Positions 1 to 8,152 of a stretch of DNA of 44,157 nucleotides are shown here, piece by piece. The notes under the pieces are model-generated. The model saw only the letters and a list, made by a program, of their open reading frames with translations. It did no database searches and was not told where the DNA came from. The translations under genes were made by a program, and so were the position numbers. The stretch is from contig JADJTW010000036.1 in NCBI GenBank assembly GCA_016710965.1, positions 1 through 44,157 of the forward strand, read 5' to 3'. The first letter of the stretch is position 1, and every line of letters starts with the position of its first letter. The stretch comes from Flavobacteriales bacterium (GTDB taxonomy: Bacteria > Bacteroidota > Bacteroidia > Flavobacteriales_F > PHOS-HE28).

Positions 1-2
1 TC

Positions 3-219
3 CCCAACCCCGGCACCACCCACTTCACCCTGCAACTTCCCGGCGGTATGCACAATATCGAGGTCTTCGATGCTACTGGGCGTAGGGTGTTGAGCGGGCG
101 CACTGCGGACCGTATCGCTCCGCTGACCGACACTGGAAGTCCTTCCTTCCGGCGCTTATTTCGTGCAGGTCATGGATGCGCTGGGCACCATCGGCCGGAG
201 CACGTGGATGAAGGAATGA
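3..219 (+). CDS. C-terminal end of a T9SS-sorted secreted protein (partial, frameshifted)
   Basis: Only the tail of this gene lies in the window. It starts with the PNPG motif that opens T9SS type A sorting domains, continues with IEVFDATGRRVLSG, then changes frame near position 140 and ends GAYFVQVMDALG...TWMKE before a TGA at 217-219. The type A domain directs a protein through the type IX secretion system to the surface, where it is removed. The last residues closely match the reconstructed end of the next gene (TWMRE near 2162), so the two are probably tandem paralogues. The body of the protein lies upstream of the window, so its function cannot be given. The frameshift may be a consensus error. 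Confidence 0.7.
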
Positions 220-297
220 ACCCGCGCGAACGGGCGATCGCCCCGTTCGTTGTGGAAAATGCGTGGGCCCGGATGGACGCTGGGTGGTCCATTCACC

Positions 298-305
298 TAC
301 TTTCA
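298..305 (+). promoter_or_regulatory. Candidate Bacteroidota -7 promoter box
   Basis: TACTTTCA fits the TAnnTTy core of the Bacteroidota -7 element (consensus TAnnTTTG) and lies 15 bases upstream of the ATG at 321. No convincing -33 element was seen. Confidence 0.35.
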
Positions 306-320
306 CCTGTGCTATCTGCC

Positions 321-2162
321 ATGTGTACCGCACGGAACATCTTCCTGTTCGTCATCGGCATCAATGCCGTGATGGTGTATGGCCAATGCACGAACAACAA
401 CGCGCCCACCGGTGCGGCGGCCACGCCGAACTGTCCGGGCAGGACCACCATCCCCTGTGTGCAAGGCGGCAACACGGCGGGCCGATCAACGTTGTCAACG
501 GTAACACCTACACCTTCAGCACTTGCGGCGCTACGTGCGACACGCGATCACGCCTCAACAATCCCGGCGGCGGCCCATCGGTTTCAACGACGATGCCTGT
601 GGCCTGCAGTCCACGGTGACATGGACCGCGACCTTCACCGGACAACTGCGCGTACTGGTCGATCAGTACATCTGCGCGAAGAACGCGATCTGTGCGCCGC
701 TGAACATCACCTGCACACCGCCGCCCAACGGGTGACTGCGTGTATACCCTCACACTGTTTGACAGCTTCAGTGACGGGTGGGGAACATCGATCGTCGGCA
801 TCAGCATCAACGGAGGTCCGTACCAGAACTACACCCTGCCCATCGGTGCCCCCATCTCCATCCGCAGTTCGGCGTGAACATCGGCGATGTGGTGCCCAGC
901 TACAACACTTCCGGAGCACGTGGCAGACGGACAACCAATACATGCTCATGCTCGGCGGAGCCACGCTGTCCAACGGGCACACCGCCGGCCGCTGGCATCA
1001 ACTACGCTGCCACGGTGACACGCTCCCGCCACCGCCCCCGCAGGAAGACTGCATCGGCGCCACGACGATCTGTAGCAACGTGTCCAGCAGAACAACACGA
1101 ACAACACCGGGCAACGTCGCCGACATCAGCATCAGCACCTGGCCGCCTGGACATTAACGTGGAGTTCAAGGCACCTGGTACATCTTCTCGCCCAGCGCGA
1201 GCGGGAACCCCGGGTTCACCATCGCTCCACTGGGGCCTGACGACTATGACTGGGCGGTGGGGGGCCATACCCACCGGGCACCGCGCCGTACGATCTGCCC
1301 ACCGGCCGGACCACCCATCCGCTGCGCGGCCTCGAGCGGCCCGGCGACCTTCGCGAGCACCGGGAGCTACGCGACGGGTATGGGCCACGCCACCTACTTC
1401 GCCACCGGCGTTCGCAACTACCGCGGTGAGCCATGGACTACCAGCAACCCTCGACATATGCCCGTTGATAGCACCGCAACATTGCGGCTGGGTACCGGGC
1501 ATGCAGGTGACCTTGGGCCAGGTATACCTGATGTACATCAGCAACTGGCGCCAGAGCAGTATGGGCTTCAACTCAATTGACCTTGCAGAACGGCGCCTCG
1601 CCGGATTGCACCCTGCCGCCCGTTGAATTGCTGCTCTTCGATGCACGCGCCACAGGCGAGGCTGTGGAGCTGACCTGGAGCACTGGCAGTGAAGTGAACG
1701 AGCGATCGTTTCGTGCTGGAACGTTCGCGCGATGGATACGCCTTCGCGCCCATCGCGGAAGTGGAGGTGTGGGCACCAGTGCGCAAACAACGCACTATGG
1801 CCACATGGATGGAACGCCGTACCCCGGGCATCAACTACTACCGGCTTTCGCCAAGTGGACCATGATGGCACCAGCACGCATTCGTTGGTGCGCAGTGCAT
1901 ACGTCGTGCACGCGGGGAGCGATGTCCTGCTCCGTCCCCAACCCCGGTTCCGGTCGCGTGGACGTGTTGTTGCGCGATCCGATGTCCCAAGGCGAGCTGT
2001 TGCTCCTCGATGCGACCGGCCGGGCGGTATTGCGCGCGAGCGGTGAACACGGTCGCCGCTCCTTTCGACGGCAGCGACGCTGCCGGGCGGACTATACGGC
2101 TGTCGTGGACACAATGATGCCGATGGCCTAGCCGTGGCGCACGGCACGTGGATGAGGAATAG
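321..2162 (+). pseudogene. Modular T9SS secreted protein, multiply frameshifted paralogue of the gene at 18736
   Basis: The signal peptide begins at ATG 321. Reading across frames recovers the full layout of the intact gene at 18736-20580: an N-terminal module (NNNAPTGAAATPNCPG; NVVNGNTYTFSTCGATCDT; GLQSTVTWTATFTGQLRVLV), a GDGW-type module (CVYTLTLFDSFSDGWG, 738-1010), a module with GTWYIFSPSASG-like and DYDWAV segments (1030-1600), an Fn3-like domain (PPVELLLFDARATG, 1615-1900) and a sorting domain (VPNPGSGRVDVLL, from 1930). At least eight frame changes are needed. Adding one G to the ATGAGGAAT at the 3' end gives TWMRE and a TAG near 2162, matching the tail of the preceding gene. This points to homopolymer indels. 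If the sequence is correct, the gene is dead. Confidence 0.75.
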
Positions 2163-2901
2163 GGTCAGTAGCGTGCATCAATGACCCTGAGCCGGGCGAT
2201 ATCGTCCCGCACACCCGACTGGATCGCCCTCGATAGTACACGTCGCCCACGTCGTTGATCTGCACATGGAGCTGCTCCGTCACCCAGCAGCGCATGTCGG
2301 CGATGCCGTTGTTGTTCACGTTCACGAAACGCGCGATCATGCCGCTGGCATCAATGGGCCCTTGGATCCCGCTGAAGAGATCGGCGGTGGAGTGGCAACG
2401 TCCACGCAGCACGACATCGCCTGCTCCGGTATGCAATGCGATGGAACAGGAGGTGACACCAAGCAATAGCGAGGCACTGCCCTGTGCGCCCCATTGCTCC
2501 AGTTCGAAGCGATCACGGATGAGGCTGTCGGTGCAGCTGACGTTGCCGGTTCCTCTCAGGACGAGTTTCGCCACCTGGTCGATCGGCACATGCACCACTA
2601 TGCGCGGCTTGAAGCTGCGCACCCAGTTGCAGCGCATCTCGTTGCGCACCTTCAAGGTGCCATCGCTCACTTCGGTGGTGATCTGGCCCAGCAGGTTCGC
2701 GCCGGCTTCAACAGAGACGGAGCCGCTGGAACGCTGATCGAGAACCAGGTCCACCCGATCGCCGACGTCGATGGTGTTGAAGTCGCCAACGTTGCGCTCT
2801 TGCGTGCTCATCGATCCAGTGCTGGTCATGCAATCGTTCCACTGCTCGGGCTGGCAGCCGAACAAGAGGATGGAGAGCGGGATCAGCTGCTTCAGTTCCA
2901 T
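2128..2901 (-). CDS. DUF2807 (head GIN domain) lipoprotein
   Basis: This is a 257-residue protein counted from the ATG at 2901. That start puts a short hydrophobic signal with an LLFGC lipobox directly at the N-terminus; an upstream in-frame extension has no such signal. The body carries the beta-helix pattern of DUF2807 (FNTIDVGDRVDLVLDQ, LKVRNEMRCNW, IDQVAKLVLRGTGNV, LHTGAGDVVLRGRC, ISPGSGSL). These are putative surface or periplasmic lipoproteins of Bacteroidota with no established biochemical role. The start overlaps the reconstructed stop of the PagL-like gene by ten bases (ATGGAACTGA), suggesting translational coupling. The 3' end overlaps the convergent T9SS gene by about 35 bases, so the last dozen residues may be affected by a consensus error. 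Confidence 0.8.
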   Translation of the reverse strand: MELKQLIPLSILLFGCQPEQWNDCMTSTGSMSTQERNVGDFNTIDVGDRVDLVLDQRSSGSVSVEAGANLLGQITTEVSDGTLKVRNEMRCNWVRSFKPRIVVHVPIDQVAKLVLRGTGNVSCTDSLIRDRFELEQWGAQGSASLLLGVTSCSIALHTGAGDVVLRGRCHSTADLFSGIQGPIDASGMIARFVNVNNNGIADMRCWVTEQLHVQINDVGDVYYRGRSSRVCGTISPGSGSLMHATDPIPHPRAVRHG

Positions 2902-3895
2902 CGGTATCCCATGCCGAACTCCCAATGATCGGCCACGGCGTAGTGGCTCTTGAGCGCGATGTTCCAGATCAGGTGCGTGCCGGAGCGAAGAGTTCGCCCT
3001 TGCCGAAGCCCAATGCATAGCCGCCATGCACGCCGAGCTGCGTGTATTCGATTCGCTCGCGCTCCTTCATCTCAGGATGCACGGTGGACAGAACGCCTTT
3101 GTTGAACAGGTCCATGCCGGCCATGAGATGCGATTTGCTGCTCACCTGCCATTGCCGCTGGCCCGTTGCTATGAACACCGAATGTTGCCCGCTGAGCGGC
3201 CGTGCCGTCTCGCTGACGAAAGCCGAAACGACAATGCTCCATTCGCGCAGCGGCGCATCGCGCTGATCGAACACAGTAGGCTGCGGCGGCGCGGAAGCAG
3301 GTGGGCCCAGGGCGTAGCGCCCACCCACGCTCGCGCTCAGGTAATTCAGTCCGAGGTTGGGCAGCTTGAACGACCCATTGCTCCAGTGATCGATGCCCAA
3401 GCCCACGCTCAGGCCCCACCGGCCCGCATCGTAGCGGTACTCAGGCATGATCTGGATGGCGGTGTTGAGCCGCGAGCCGATGGCGATCTGCTTGGTGTTC
3501 TCCGTGCGATCGAACGGCTTGGCGATGTAGCCCACGCCCCAGCCGATGCGGATGCCGAAGCCCGATCCATCATGCGCTGCGAAGGGGAGAAAGAGATAGG
3601 GCACAACGCGAACGCCTGCCCCGATGCGATCGGGGTTGGCCATGCCGGTGTACAATACACCGATGCCGAACGAAGGCAGGGCGTAGTCGTGGTGCCAGGG
3701 GCGATCGCCTTTCACCATCCGCTCCGCGAAAAGTTCCACCGCCGGGGCGTGGCCATCCACCAGGATCCAACTGCTGGGACGATGCGGCCACAGGAAGCCA
3801 TAGTGCCCGCGTGCGCCGATGGACCAGGGCTGCTGGGCCGACGCGCTGGACGCAACAGCGATCGCAAGCACATGGAGGAACGGACGAGGCTTCAT
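2892..3895 (-). CDS. PagL-like lipid A 3-O-deacylase / acyloxyacyl hydrolase family (frameshift near C-terminus)
   Basis: Beginning at ATG 3895, the product has a signal peptide (cleavage near residue 20) and then an outer-membrane beta-barrel pattern. The PagL active-site signature is visible as DHWSNG with His170, Ser172 and Asn173, within GLGIDHWSNGSF. Family members remove the 3-O acyl chain of lipid A in the outer membrane. As read, the frame runs to a TGA at 2969-2971 after APART. Shifting by one base near 2975-3000 gives HLIWNIALKSHYAVADHWEF followed by GMGYRWN and a TGA at 2892-2894. That is the usual aromatic barrel ending and it overlaps the next start. I take the shift to be a consensus error or a recent mutation. 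The family call is good; substrate specificity is inferred. Confidence 0.75.
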
Positions 3896-3930
3896 CGGGC
3901 GTGGCAAGATATCCGCCTGAGCAACGATGC

Positions 3931-3938
3931 TAGCTTCG
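3931..3938 (+). promoter_or_regulatory. Candidate Bacteroidota -7 promoter box
   Basis: TAGCTTCG lies 19 bases before the ATG at 3958, inside an imperfect inverted repeat (GCAACGA at 3921-3927, TCGTTGC at 3936-3942). The same octamer precedes the aminotransferase gene at 31962. Confidence 0.4.
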
Positions 3939-3957
3939 TTGCATCAACGCCAAAGCC

Positions 3958-4966
3958 ATGGGATCGCATCACACCGCATTGATAGGGACCTTCTCGCCTT
4001 CACCAGCACCAGTGCCATTGCACAACCGCCCTGCCTCACGGACTTTACCTCGCCGGTGGGCCAGACGGCGGTTCCCAATGCGACTTGGAACCCGCCAACA
4101 GTCCCGCCGAGCACAACGGTTTCCTTGTATATCACTACCACGGCCGGTGCTACAATCGGCACCGTGACGGGCTGCGATGCTGTTCTCCTGGGTGCAACGG
4201 TGGAGGGTCCGAACTTCCCTGTCGGAACGACCGTGGTCTCCACGATCTGCACCACGGTGAGCTTCAGCCAGCCGGCGACGGTCACAGATTCCGCGCTGCA
4301 TCTCTTCACCTTGCCGCCTTACCCATTGAACTACCCGCCTGCGAACCCGGGCGTACCGGCAGGTGAACTGCTCAGTCTGCCCGGCCGTCTTCACCACCAC
4401 CATGTGCGCCGGGCAGTACTTCACCTATTACATGTGCATCGGCAATGCCTACACGATAAGCATGTGCGGTGCAACGACCACTTGGGATTCGTACTTGGCG
4501 ATTACCACCACCAACGGGACCACGCTCGCCACCGGCAGTACCGCTTTCGATGACGACGGTTGCGGTACGACCGATGGCCATGCTTCGCTCACGTTCATTC
4601 CTGCGGCCACCGGCACCTATCGTGCGCTTGTGGCAGGATCCCTGCACGGTGAATGCAACGGCTTGCGGCACCATCGTGGCCGCATGCAATGCGATCCCCA
4701 TGGGGATCGAAGAGCCGGGCACCGATGAACCTCCGCTTTCGTTGCAACCCAACCCCGCGCATGACCTGCTGACCGTCGCGTGGCCGCTCCTGTCCGGAGC
4801 CACGATCACGATCACGGACCTGAGCGGCCGTCCTGTGTTGCAAAGCACCACTGCACGGTTCGATCGCGAGGTGCTCGATATCTCGACGCTGCCGGCGGGC
4901 GCCTACGTGCTCCAGTTGATGGGAACCGAAGGCCGGCGCACCTCGCGCCTGTTCGTGAAGGAGTAG
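3958..4966 (+). CDS. T9SS type A sorting domain protein, frameshifted; shares N-terminal module with the genes at 21197 and 24987
   Basis: The mature N-terminus AQPPCLTDFTSPVGQTAVPN parallels AQPPCLTTFAAPAGQTQVAN of the protein at 21197. The order continues with NPPTVPPSTTVSLYI, GATVEGPNFPVGTTV, PPYPLNYPPANPG, CSVCPAVFTTTMCAGQYFTY, ISMCGATTTWDSYLAITTTN, RLWQDPCTVNATACGTI and a sorting domain (LQPNPAHDLLTVAWPL to LFVKE, TAG at 4964). Frame changes are needed near 4365 and 4630 and probably within the signal peptide, so the start (ATG 3958 or 3927) is uncertain. At about 330 residues it is essentially one N-terminal module joined directly to a sorting domain, the minimal form of the family here. 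It is convergent with the phosphatase gene and separated from it by a single base. Confidence 0.7.
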
Positions 4967-4967
4967 C

Positions 4968-5913
4968 TCAGGCCACAACAGGCTCGTTCTTCGGATAGCG
5001 CACACGCCCGTACTGCTTCATGTACAGGTCGTAGATGATACCGTCGGCCAGGCCCACCTTGGGAACGAAGACTTCGTCCACGTCGGCGAAGTCCATCACG
5101 CGCAAGAAGATGTCGGCGGCCGGGATGATCACGTCGGCGCGGTCGGGGCGCAGGCGCAAGAGCTTCACGCGGTCCTCGAACGAATACGAATCGATGCGAT
5201 TCCGTTGCGACTGGATGTCCGCCCGGGACAGGGGTTCGCCGAAGAGGTTGCCGTTCTCCTTGAAGATGCGGTTGATGTTGCCGCCGGTGCCGATGGCCAT
5301 GAGCTGGCCGGGCAAGGCGCGCAGCTCTTCGAGCGAAAGCCTGCATATCCACCCACGCGCTCAGGGGCACCTTGTTCTTCAGCGTGCGCACGGTGCCGAT
5401 CTTGAAGCTGGCGCTCTTCGTGCGCTTGCCGTTCTCCAACCAAGTGAGCTCGGTGCTGCCACCGCCCACGTCGATGTAAAGGTAGGGCCGGTCCTTCAGC
5501 AGGTCCTGCGTCCAGAAGGTGTTGGTGATGAGATCCGCTTCGAGCTTGCCGGTGATGGTCTCGATGTGGACGCCGCTCTCCATTTCCACACGCGCCATCA
5601 CCTCGTCCTTGTTCATGGCCTCGCGCATGGCGCTGGTGGCGCAGCAGCGCATGTAGGCCACACCGTACACCTCGGTGAGCAGCCGGAAGGCCTTGAGCGA
5701 TTTGATCAGGTAGTCCTGCTTGGCCGCAGTGATCGCGCCTTGGTCGAAGACATCCTCGCCGAGGCGGATGGGCACACGCACCAGGGTCTGCTTCTTGACG
5801 ATGGGATGATCATCGCGCTCGATCACTTCTGCCACCAGCAGACGCACGGCGTTGGATCCGATGTCGATGGCAGCGTATGTAAGGTCACGGTCGATGCGCG
5901 AAAGTAGATGCAT
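4968..5913 (-). CDS. Ppx/GppA family phosphatase (exopolyphosphatase-like), one frameshift
   Basis: The ATG at 5913 places the ASKHA nucleotide-binding motif AAIDIGSNAVRLLVAEV near residue 15. Later motifs are CCATSAMREAMN, DLITNTFWTQDLL, YLYIDVGGGSTELTWL and ASFKIGTVRTLKNK. After a one-base shift near 5340, MAIGTGGNINRIFKEN and ADIFLRVMDFADVDEVFVPK follow, with a stop at 4968-4970. The family hydrolyses terminal phosphates of polyphosphate or pppGpp in the cytoplasm. The total is about 314 residues, the size of the short forms that lack the C-terminal HD-like domain. The shift sits at ATGCAGGCTTTCGCTC, where one base restores LSLEELRALPGQLMA. This looks like an error, because conservation is complete on both sides. 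The gene is divergent from the T9SS gene at 6020. Confidence 0.85.
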
Positions 5914-6019
5914 CGGCTGGTCGTCCGTATGGTCCTTCCGCCGATCTTCACTCACCGAAGCCCTCGGCAACGCATTCTGATCCTTGCGTCTTCGGAGCGC
6001 ATACAATAACCCTCCGCCC

Positions 6020-8152
6020 GTGATCCGGAACCATACTCTCGCCGTCGCTCTCCTCGTCACCCACTTCGCAAGCGCTGTTACGGTGTCGGTCTCCGGCACG
6101 GACGCCACCTGCGGGCAATGCAACGGTTTCATCACTGCTACCGCCCAAGGGGGCATCCCTCCATACGCCTACCTGTGGTCCCCGGCACCACCATCTGGAC
6201 AGGGTACCCCGCAGGTGCAAGGGCTTTGCCCCGGTGATTATTCCGTAGAGGTCACCGATGGATTGGGCAGCACCGCGCAGGCCGACTTCACGGTGCTGAA
6301 CAACAATAATCTGTTGCCGGGTTGGGGCTGGGAGCAGCGGAGCGATTGCCAGAACAGTTGCAGCGGGTGGTTCCAGCTATCGACCACGGGGATGGGCGGA
6401 ACGGCGCCCTACACGGTCGATTTCCCGTTCCCGCAACCCATCGGCAACACCGATTTCATGCTCATGGGCCTGTGCGCTGGACAAACGATGATCACGATCA
6501 CAGACGCCAACGGCTGCGTAGGAACAGCAGAGGCGTGGATCTCGAATTCACCGATCGGCTCGCCGTTCGTTCCATCCACGTCACCAGCGTGCTCGGGGCA
6601 GTCGAACGGTTCGATCACCGTGGGAGCCACCGGTGACAGCTACGCGTACATCCGTGTGACCAACGCCACCTACGACCAGTACTTCGAATTCCTGACTTTC
6701 GGACCCTACACGATCAATGGCCTGCCTGCCGGCACTTACGATGTGTATTGGTGGGATGTGAATGGCATCAACGGCCCGGCTCCTGTGTATTGCACCGAGG
6801 CAGCCATAGCCACGGTGGGCAGCTTGCCGGGACCATGCGGTGCCGTGAGCGGAACAGTTTACCACGATGCCGATCAGGACTGCGCCTTCAACGGCTTCGA
6901 TCTGAAACAACCCTACCGCGTGCTGTCGATCGCCCCCGGCGGTGCATACGCCATCAGCGATGGTAACGGCCACTACCAGCAGAACCTGGATTACGGCAAT
7001 TACACCATCGCGCAGGCTCCTGCTCCGAACGAGGTGCAGCTCTGCCCCACCTCGAACCCAACGCCCTTCATCCTGAACGCAGGCAACACCAGCGCCACCG
7101 TCGACTTCGCAAACCTTAGCACGGTGCCGCATGATCTCTCCGTCTCGCTCAGCGGATCCAATGCTCGTCCCGGCTTCCCCACGCAGGTGTGGATCACGTT
7201 GCAGAACAACAGCGCATTCCCCAGCGGCAACGTCACGCTCGACCTCGCCTTCGATGGACTGTTGCTCAACCCGCTGCCTGCTTCCGGTCAATGGGTACTG
7301 GGAACGATCGCACCATACGGTCACATCACCGTGGGCTTCACGGCGAACGTGCCAGCGAACATCAACCTGCTGGGCACGGTGCTGAGCTACACCGCAGCGG
7401 TGAGCAACACCACGAGCGAAGCGAACACTGCCAACAACGTCGCTTCGCTCGATGTGACGATCACCGGTAGCTACGACCCCAACGACAAACAGGGCAACAC
7501 GAGCAGTGGCTTGAGCCCCACGCAATACTTCCTCGCGCAGGACGAATGGATCGATTACACCGTTCGCTTCCAGAACACCGGCACCGCCACCGCGGAGATG
7601 GTGGTGATCCGCGATGATATCGATGCGGACCTCAACATCGTGTCGTTGGAGATCCTGGGCGCGTCCCACAACTTCACTCCTTCCTTCGGTGAAGGACGTG
7701 AGTTGGTCTTCACCTTCGAGAACATCCTGCTACCGGATAGCGCCGCGGACTTCCTCGGGAGCCAAGGCTTCGTCAAGTACCGGATCAAGCCGAACAGCGA
7801 TGTAACGGTCGGAACGATGCTGGAAAACACCGCGAACATCTATTTCGATTTCAATCCTGCGATCGTCACCAATACCACGAGCCATGTAGTGGACTTCAGC
7901 ACGGTAGTGCACGGATCGAGCGGTGATCGCATCGGGATCCACCCGAATCCGGCGCATGAGCGCGTGTTCATGGACACCACGCCAAGCGAGATCTCAGCCA
8001 TCACCATGCTCGGCTCGGATGGTCGTGTAGTACGTTCATTCGATCGGGCTCAGGTATCGCTGGATCTCTCGGGCATTCGACCGGGATCGTATGTCCTCGA
8101 CATCACACTTCGCAACTTGGAGCACGAACGCCAACAGCTCATCATCCAATGA
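6020..8152 (+). CDS. SprB-repeat / DUF7619 T9SS-sorted secreted protein, copy 1
   Basis: The GTG at 6020 is chosen because it places a hydrophobic signal peptide at the N-terminus; the product is then 710 residues. Visible in order are an SprB-like repeat (VSGTDATCGQCNGFITATAQ, GIPPYAYLWS, GLCPGDYSVEVTD; about residues 25-100), a second related region, an SdrD/Cna-B-like domain (GAVSGTVYHDADQDCAF, about 274-333), a CARDB-like domain (HDLSVSLSGSNARPGF, about 370-470), the DUF7619 signature SYDPNDKQ plus DEWIDYTVRFQNTGTA (about 486-625) and a sorting domain (IHPNPAHERVFMD). SprB-type repeats occur in large gliding adhesins, but gliding itself is not shown here. The stop overlaps the next ATG (ATGA), so the two genes are probably translated from one message. 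Confidence 0.85.
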   Translation: MIRNHTLAVALLVTHFASAVTVSVSGTDATCGQCNGFITATAQGGIPPYAYLWSPAPPSGQGTPQVQGLCPGDYSVEVTDGLGSTAQADFTVLNNNNLLPGWGWEQRSDCQNSCSGWFQLSTTGMGGTAPYTVDFPFPQPIGNTDFMLMGLCAGQTMITITDANGCVGTAEAWISNSPIGSPFVPSTSPACSGQSNGSITVGATGDSYAYIRVTNATYDQYFEFLTFGPYTINGLPAGTYDVYWWDVNGINGPAPVYCTEAAIATVGSLPGPCGAVSGTVYHDADQDCAFNGFDLKQPYRVLSIAPGGAYAISDGNGHYQQNLDYGNYTIAQAPAPNEVQLCPTSNPTPFILNAGNTSATVDFANLSTVPHDLSVSLSGSNARPGFPTQVWITLQNNSAFPSGNVTLDLAFDGLLLNPLPASGQWVLGTIAPYGHITVGFTANVPANINLLGTVLSYTAAVSNTTSEANTANNVASLDVTITGSYDPNDKQGNTSSGLSPTQYFLAQDEWIDYTVRFQNTGTATAEMVVIRDDIDADLNIVSLEILGASHNFTPSFGEGRELVFTFENILLPDSAADFLGSQGFVKYRIKPNSDVTVGTMLENTANIYFDFNPAIVTNTTSHVVDFSTVVHGSSGDRIGIHPNPAHERVFMDTTPSEISAITMLGSDGRVVRSFDRAQVSLDLSGIRPGSYVLDITLRNLEHERQQLIIQ
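7826..7885 (+). repeat. 60-base direct repeat, first copy (second at 9958-10017)
   Basis: These 60 bases, covering the codons for NTANIYFDFNPAIVTNTTSH, are identical to 9958-10017 in the tandem paralogue, while the flanking sequence differs at many third positions. Confidence 0.9.
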
